In this document: positions 6,444-10,019 of the stretch, piece after piece
How the letters are laid out: the number at the start of each line of letters is the position of its first letter
Position numbering within the stretch: position 1 is the stretch's first letter
NCBI GenBank assembly: GCA_946803715.1
Contig: CAMPET010000155.1
Span: 1 to 10,019, forward strand
Reading direction: 5' to 3'
DNA: 10,019 bases
Source: Beroe ovata
Lineage: Eukaryota > Ctenophora > Nuda > Beroida > Beroidae
Notes under the pieces: generated by a model
What the model was told of the DNA's origin: nothing
The model's database searches: none
The model's input: the letters and a program-made list of their open reading frames with translations, nothing else
Made by a program: the position numbers and the translations under genes

Positions 6444-6534
6444 GACTGCTACCTGTGCGAGTGGGACTGTGTTTTCTTGCAGAGGAGTTGGTATTTGTCA
6501 ACATTGACTATCACCAGTGCGATCTGTACCGAGC
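6444..6534 (+). CDS. plexin-like exon 5: end of linker, start of PSI-2
   Basis: With the acceptor ACTTGTCACCCAG ending at 6443, the join gives DG then LLPVRVGLCFLAEELVFVNI and DYHQCDLYRA, the run-in to PSI-2 with its first cysteine. The intron is 82 nt, like its neighbours. Two other in-phase acceptors exist: 6398, which leaves a 37-nt intron and adds 15 residues, and 6482, with a strong pyrimidine tract but losing half the strand pattern. The one chosen best preserves the family pattern. The exon ends GC before GTGAGT at 6535, phase 2; reading through gives an immediate TGA. Confidence 0.7.
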
Positions 6535-6573
6535 GTGAGTCAATGTGATTTATCGTTCTACTCAACCTTCTAG

Positions 6574-6720
6574 ATCTTGTGTACAGTTAAGATTTCATAG
6601 CAGTCCCAACTTGTATAAGGGATGGGCAGTGGGCGCACACTGGACACTACTGTATTGTAAGTGGTGGGTACAGAGGAATCCTGTAGTGATGAAGTGTACA
6701 ACTGCACATCTATACAATCT
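6574..6720 (+). pseudogene. possible plexin-like exon 6, PSI-2 remnant with a 1-base frame break
   Basis: A good acceptor, CTCAACCTTCTAG, ends at 6573, leaving a 39-nt intron in phase 2. The joined frame gives a SCVQ start and then YCKWW at 6653-6667, where PSI domains have C-x-W-C. One frame over, from 6667, follows GTEESCSDEVYNCTSIQSVD, which has the cysteine spacing expected for the end of PSI-2 and the start of the next domain. A single missing base between 6662 and 6668 would explain both. The expected C-x-x-C of PSI is not seen, and the 3' end is not clear. It could be decay, a sequencing indel, or chance. Confidence 0.35.
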
Positions 6721-7127
6721 GTTGATATGTGGACTTATTTTTCTACTATCGTTTGACACCCGACATGTCCTCTCCTTATCTGAAAGATCAAAGAGTTCGG
6801 GAGATCCACAAGTGGGCTGAAGAGAGTGTGAGGCTAACATGTTGTGACAACAATTGTGAAGCTAGTGGTCACATTGGCACCCTCTTTTCTATACTGCCAG
6901 TGCCATTGTATCCCTCTCCTAGATTCACTAAGTTATGCAGCTGGACCAGATGTGAGTTAAAATTATGACAGAAGGAAATGGAGTCTGCTGTCAACTGTTT
7001 CGTTGACAGATGCCGTGGGAAAATGTGTGGAGTAAACACAATTTGTCCCACATTTCACAGATATGCTAATATTGCATGAAGTATGTAACAGTGACAGGTC
7101 GCCACTATGCTGTATCATAGTGCAGAG
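6721..7127. other. unresolved stretch downstream of the plexin-like exons
   Basis: No family is recognised. There are coding-like scraps: an open frame 6762-6966 and a cysteine-rich one around 6979-7078 with C-x4-C-x4-C spacing. There are also donor-like GTGAGT (near 6951) and acceptor-like CGTTGACAG (to 7009). TGTCAAC and GTTGACA (6989-7008) form a 7-bp inverted repeat. Remaining plexin exons could be hidden here, but no frame-consistent model could be built. Confidence 0.35.
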
Positions 7128-7206
7128 CTGCCAGATAAGAACTCCCTGGGTCCGGACTCAGGGACCCCTCAAGAGTCAACTGGGGTCCAGGAGCTCTCGT
7201 CGGCAG
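7128..7206. repeat. imperfect 79-bp palindrome with nested GGACCCC stems
   Basis: The ends CTGCC (7128-7132) and GGCAG (7202-7206) pair. Inside, GGACCCC (7162-7168) pairs with GGGGTCC (7182-7188) or, alternatively, with GGGTCC (7148-7153), and GACTC (7155-7159) pairs with GAGTC (7173-7177). The region is GC-richer than its flanks. It may be a foldback element remnant. Confidence 0.6.
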
Positions 7207-7264
7207 AGTAGGTACCATGTTGCCGAATGGTATTTTGTATGGTTGAGAACCAACAAAAACATGG

Positions 7265-7374
7265 CACGTGCTGCACGTGCGCACATAAACATGAACTCGC
7301 ACGTGCACATGGGTACATGCACGTGCACAAACATTCACTGTATGATGCAGATATTTGATATCCTACTACACGTG
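7265..7374. promoter_or_regulatory. cluster of five CACGTG E-boxes
   Basis: CACGTG occurs at 7265-7270, 7274-7279, 7300-7305, 7320-7325 and 7369-7374. Several sit in larger palindromes such as TGCACGTGC. CACGTG is the binding site of bHLH-leucine zipper factors (MYC/MAX, USF) and contains the ACGTG core used by bHLH-PAS dimers such as HIF. The first four may descend from one GTGCAC-type simple repeat. An enhancer role is inference only. Confidence 0.5.
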
Positions 7375-7513
7375 TCAACACGCTGTGACAATATCACACT
7401 TTCACTTGAGTATTCGGATCACCTATCCTGACCATGACAACGTGAATTCCAAAATAAAGTACCTCAGGATCACACTAAATGGTGTTGTACAAATTCTATA
7501 CAGCACAAATACA
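7346..7513 (+). pseudogene. coding-like block resembling a later plexin ectodomain segment
   Basis: The frame from 7346 gives, near 7406-7510, IRITYPDHDNVNSKIKYL followed by RITLNGVVQILYSTNTP, before a possible donor GTATAT at 7514. An alternating strand pattern ending in a NG-x-V turn resembles the domain between PSI-2 and PSI-3 of plexins. The neighbouring frame just upstream gives STRCDNITLSLEY (near 7375-7413), which fits the preceding strand, implying another 1-base frame break. The similarity is weak and judged by eye. Confidence 0.25.
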
Positions 7514-7610
7514 CCAGGTATATTGTATTAAGCTATTTGTCTGATGTACTGTCGGAATATAGTAATTTGAGCATGATTTGAAGTAAGGTGTTGACATGAG
7601 AAGAATGTAT

Positions 7611-7660
7611 CACTGGAATGGGTTCATCCACAGTGTTACAAGCAGTACCACCATTCCAAT
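7611..7660. repeat. short inverted repeat TGGAATGG / CCATTCCA
   Basis: TGGAATGG (about 7614-7621) and CCATTCCA (about 7652-7659) are perfect 8-bp reverse complements around a 30-nt loop. Nothing else about it suggests a function. Confidence 0.6.
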
Positions 7661-7710
7661 ACACCCCCCTCTGAATAATGTCATCCTCTGAAAGCGAGGA
7701 TTACGCTAGG

Positions 7711-7940
7711 GGGCAGGGTACCACTTCTTGAGTTGGGAATTGCAGGTACCACTTTTCGAGTAGTAATACCATTCAAATTCCAAATCTGAACTGAGTTGCA
7801 GAATACCACTTCTTGTGTTGGAGTAACGAATGCCATCACGTGAGTTGATAGCTACACAGATACCTACTCGAGTTTGAAGCGATAGACACTACTTCTCGAG
7901 TATAGGTAGCTCCGTATTTCACTCGAATTCTTGAAATGAT
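7711..7940. repeat. degenerate array of ~28-bp units with ACTTCTCGAGT-like core
   Basis: Related units start near 7719, 7747, 7804, 7831, 7861, 7887 and 7914, spaced 26-30 bp apart, except for a double step between 7747 and 7804. Cores include CACTTCTTGAGT, CACTTTTCGAGT, CACTTCTTGTGT, TCACGTGAGT, CTACTCGAGT, TACTTCTCGAGT and CACTCGAATT. Many contain or nearly contain the palindrome ACTCGAGT and are preceded by (G)TACC. It is an old minisatellite or an array of protein-binding sites. Confidence 0.65.
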
Positions 7941-7970
7941 ACAAAATGATGATGCTGTAATTCACTGCCA

Positions 7971-8300
7971 ATGTGTAATCTGAGACTGTGCACTGTTAAT
8001 TCAGTGCTCGTGCACCCCACAATCAGATTAGAGGTTGCGGGAGGAACAGCATCAAATTTCATCATGTACACATTATCGTGTTTTACCTACGTACATGAGT
8101 GTAATAACTACCAGGAAATTAATGCTATGTTCCCCTTTTTCATAGTATTTCATATGAGTGAATTTGTTACGATAGAACCAACAGGGGAACAAGAATCTTG
8201 TTGGCCCCTGGCCAGGCTGGTATTCTACCACAATATACAGAATGCAATATACAACATCACGAATGATTGGTACCATACAAAACATGTTATGTATTCATGA
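7971..8300 (+). CDS. hypothetical ORF, 109 codons, unassigned
   Basis: This is the longest open frame after the plexin-like exons, with an ATG at 7971 and a TGA at 8298-8300. No known domain, signal peptide or convincing membrane segment is seen. The middle is aromatic-rich and hydrophobic (MFPFFIVFHMSEF near 8127-8165). TIRLEVAGGT near 8016-8045 faintly recalls an IPT-domain start but lacks the usual spacing. It overlaps a hairpin at 8182-8210 and an open frame on the other strand. It may be chance, or one exon of something larger. Confidence 0.15.
   Translation: MCNLRLCTVNSVLVHPTIRLEVAGGTASNFIMYTLSCFTYVHECNNYQEINAMFPFFIVFHMSEFVTIEPTGEQESCWPLARLVFYHNIQNAIYNITNDWYHTKHVMYS
8182..8210. repeat. 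13-bp stem hairpin with 2-nt bulge
   Basis: CAGGGGAACAAGA (8182-8194) pairs with TCTTGTT-GG-CCCCTG (8196-8210) around a single A, with GG bulged out. The adjoining CCTGGCCAGG is itself a palindrome. This could be an RNA structure or a recombination remnant. Confidence 0.7.
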
Positions 8301-9378
8301 CGTTGTCATTTGTAGTACTCTACCTTCTATGATAGCCAGTGTCCGACTCCAGTCCCCTCTCTCCACCCTCCCCATCTGCCTCTATAACGGAAGTTATTTC
8401 CTTCATTAGCTTATTGAACTTCAAATCGCGATTTCACTCAAAGATCCTCAGTTCCTAAAACAAGCTATTCAATATGTACGATTGTACACTGCATGATTGT
8501 TGAGTTTACAGACTCAAGGCCTTGTAAAAGTCTGGTCTGATCATTGATGAAGTGAAACTGTATAGCAGTTATCGGATACCAAGTATCCTGTAAATGATAA
8601 ATTCTTATCGACTGTCACCAATATGAATAACAACACTAGCACCAATGCAGCTGTTAGCATGATGACGCTGTCTCCAGGTTTCCTCGACTCGTTACATTAC
8701 TGAGCTTCCTGGTCAATCAAGCAGATGTCTTGACCGTCATTTCCGACACACGACTTCAAGTTGAGCCCAAAAATAGTTCTGCTCCCGTTTTAAAATTGTT
8801 CTACGAGCAGGTTTTTGTGATACAAATGTAAGAACAAGTCTGTATGTTTTAAAACGTAACGTCAACAGATGAGCTGTTGTTGAAGTGTGACAAGTTTAGC
8901 GACTTAGTGTCTGGGGTATTTGTCAGTGTAATAATTGCTCCTGTCAAGCATTGGTTAATAACATTTCTTCGGAAAGTGGAATTGCAGAGCGAACTGTTGT
9001 GATCTTTACTTACTTTTAGCGTGTCTGACTGGCGACCACTTCACGATAGTTCACGTCTTACAGTATGCTTAATAACTCCAAGAACAAAACGCTATGCGAC
9101 TGAAAGAGTCACTCTCCCATCATCACTATGACGAGTTATGATCATCATAGCTCAGCAGTATTCGGCATTAGGCATATGATGATGAGTTAGAGTGTTCTCT
9201 AATCCTGACTCTTGACAAGGATCAATAGCGTGACTCCCTGGGGAAATCAGTCCATCACAGACACAATATGGATCACAGATGTGTACTTCATTGTCTCACA
9301 TTCACAGCTGTTATTGATCCAGTCGGACACGTTAACACACATGAGGTAGATAGACATTGTGAAACGCGATGCGGGAAT
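8301..9378. other. non-coding stretch, no gene recognised
   Basis: Frames are short on both strands, and near 9250-9350 several are open at once, so none is specific. A pyrimidine-rich tract lies at about 8345-8385. The minus strand near 8600-8670 would read as a hydrophobic run, but only because the plus strand is rich in Asn- and Thr-type codons. Confidence 0.5.
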
Positions 9379-9379
9379 T

Positions 9380-9437
9380 TTGGGAGAATGAATGAGGCTT
9401 GGGGGAATGAATGAGGTTTGGGGGAATGAATGAGATT
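9380..9437. repeat. 19-bp tandem repeat, three copies
   Basis: GAATGAATGAG starts at 9386, 9405 and 9424 with exact 19-bp spacing, joined by G/T-rich spacers (TTGGGGG type). The copies differ at a few bases. It is a small minisatellite. Confidence 0.9.
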
Positions 9438-9722
9438 TGATTTTATCAGTGGTACAATTCAACATGAGGATGTAAGAAACAAAAACACATTTTCGTTCCG
9501 CATAACTTTTTGATATTGATATGTCCCATGTCACATTGTATAGTTATTCACTGCCTATTATAACGAGCCCCCTGCGCTGACACAAGCATAATCAGAGGCA
9601 CAATTCTCCATGTCAGGTATATCTGGTATTTTGTATTATTGTGGGGAGTAAGATTGGTTGCAATCAGCTATGATGGGTATTATAATATGAACCATACCTT
9701 GTATGAATGAGTGAGTGAGAGT

Positions 9723-9762
9723 GGGGACTGGGGAGAGGGTTGTAGTAAATGAGCGGAGGGGG
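9723..9762 (+). repeat. G-rich tract with G-quadruplex potential
   Basis: G runs occur at 9723-9726, 9730-9733, 9737-9739 and 9758-9762, the first three with 3-nt loops and the last after an 18-nt loop. It fits a loose quadruplex pattern and lies just before the TG microsatellite. Confidence 0.4.
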
Positions 9763-9779
9763 TGTAATTTGTGGAATGA

Positions 9780-9904
9780 TTGTGTACTGTGTCTGTGTGT
9801 CTGTGTGTCTGTGTCTGTGTCTGTGTGCCTGTGTGTGTATCTGTGTGAGTGAGTGTGTGTGTGTGTGTGTGTGAGTGTGTGTGTGTGTGTGAGAGTTAGT
9901 GTGA
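9780..9904. repeat. TG / CTGT microsatellite
   Basis: The first part is built of TGTGTC and TGTC units; from about 9852 it becomes nearly pure (GT)n with GAGT interruptions. Long alternating GT tracts can adopt Z-DNA and are highly polymorphic in length. Confidence 0.95.
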
Positions 9905-9965
9905 TTATTGGTTTTTGTTGTTTAGTGTAAGAGAGACTGTGAAATTAATGAAGTGTGGTAGATAG

Positions 9966-10019
9966 ATATTTTATTAATTAAAAAAAGAAAAAAATGAGTA
10001 AAGATAAAGATAATAGAGA
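9966..10019. repeat. A-rich low-complexity end of window
   Basis: AT- and A-rich sequence, including AAAAAAAGAAAAAAA-like runs and AAAGATAAAGATAA, closes the window. It could be a retroposon tail or simple sequence; no element was recognised next to it. Confidence 0.6.

Larger units (their letters stand above)
4483..6534 (+). other. plexin-like receptor gene, N-terminal extracellular half, frame broken
   Basis: Plexins are single-pass receptors for semaphorins that signal through a cytoplasmic RasGAP-like region. Five exons can be joined with consistent phases: 4483-5696, 5821-5921, 6019-6127, 6208-6361 and 6444-6534. The introns between them are 124, 97, 80 and 82 nt, all GT-AG. The order signal peptide, Sema, PSI-1, Cys-containing linker, PSI-2 start is that of a plexin; semaphorins lack the linker and the second PSI. 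Exon 1 carries a frame break at a 14-bp tandem repeat. Downstream IPT repeats, transmembrane segment and cytoplasmic domain are not found with confidence up to 10019, so the gene is partial or decayed, or it continues beyond the window. Confidence 0.8.

Noticed and set aside
6657-6662. Strong donor GTAAGT as the end of exon 6
   Set aside because: The codons before it do not fit PSI-2 in the joined frame better than reading on, and no clear acceptor partner was found. It cannot be excluded.
7063-7431. 122-codon ORF as a gene of its own
   Set aside because: It crosses the palindrome at 7128-7206 and the CACGTG cluster, whose simple repeat keeps several frames open on both strands; only its last part resembles plexin.
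8016-8045. TIRLEVAGGT as the start of an IPT domain
   Set aside because: The Gly-Gly-Thr is present, but only about five residues separate it from the Ile, where IPT domains have about eleven, and nothing after it fits.
8590-8680. Hydrophobic, transmembrane-like minus-strand segment
   Set aside because: The frame is about 50 codons, the plus strand there is simply rich in AAT/AAC/ACC codons whose antisense is hydrophobic, and no flanking minus-strand exon was found.
9247-9534. 95-codon minus-strand ORF
   Set aside because: It runs through the 19-bp tandem repeat, and the plus-strand frames over 9250-9350 are also open, so openness is not informative; no domain recognised.
1-10019. tRNA genes, rRNA, CRISPR arrays, or a bacterial-type operon
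   Set aside because: No TTCGA-type T-loop with matching stems, no regular direct-repeat/spacer array and no closely spaced intronless genes were seen by eye.

Overview
The window looks like a piece of an invertebrate animal genome. Three things point to this: short GT-AG introns of about 40-125 nt, a Sema-PSI receptor of the plexin type (found in animals and choanoflagellates), and a CR1-like non-LTR retrotransposon. An early-branching animal such as a sponge or cnidarian would fit, because the Sema domain is divergent and the introns are compact. This is inference; nothing in the sequence fixes the lineage.

Positions 1 to about 3050 hold no convincing gene. They are packed with decayed repeat material: a near-perfect long hairpin (870-999) with a third copy of its end, a 110-bp MITE-like element with 22-bp inverted ends and a CAATG target duplication (1235-1344), three copies of the 10-mer GACGGTAGGG, a Z-DNA-type GC palindrome, an 18-bp E-box palindrome, and diverged inverted copies near 2000 and 2300. 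Positions 3051-4241 are the 3' part of a CR1-like retrotransposon: the second half of the reverse transcriptase and the C-terminal domain in one open frame, then a 3' UTR with a small hairpin and a (TTATC)3 tail.

Positions 4483-6534 are the one clear host gene, the N-terminal extracellular half of a plexin-like receptor. It has a signal peptide and a Sema domain, then the first PSI domain and the linker to the second PSI. Five exons join in phase. The Sema exon contains a 14-bp unit repeated three times plus a partial copy, and the reading frame is broken there; removing one unit reconnects the two frames. A second, less certain break lies in the predicted PSI-2 at about 6665, and a coding-like block at 7346-7513 may be a further plexin exon, also out of frame with its neighbour. 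The locus is therefore either a decaying plexin copy or an assembly with uncorrected indels. No transmembrane or RasGAP-like cytoplasmic exon was found up to 10019.

Positions 7120 to the end are mostly non-coding. They hold an imperfect 79-bp palindrome, a cluster of five CACGTG E-boxes in 110 bp, a degenerate array of about 28-bp units with an ACTTCTCGAGT-like core (7711-7940), an unassigned 109-codon ORF (7971-8300), a 19-bp tandem repeat, a G-rich tract and a long TG/CTGT microsatellite.
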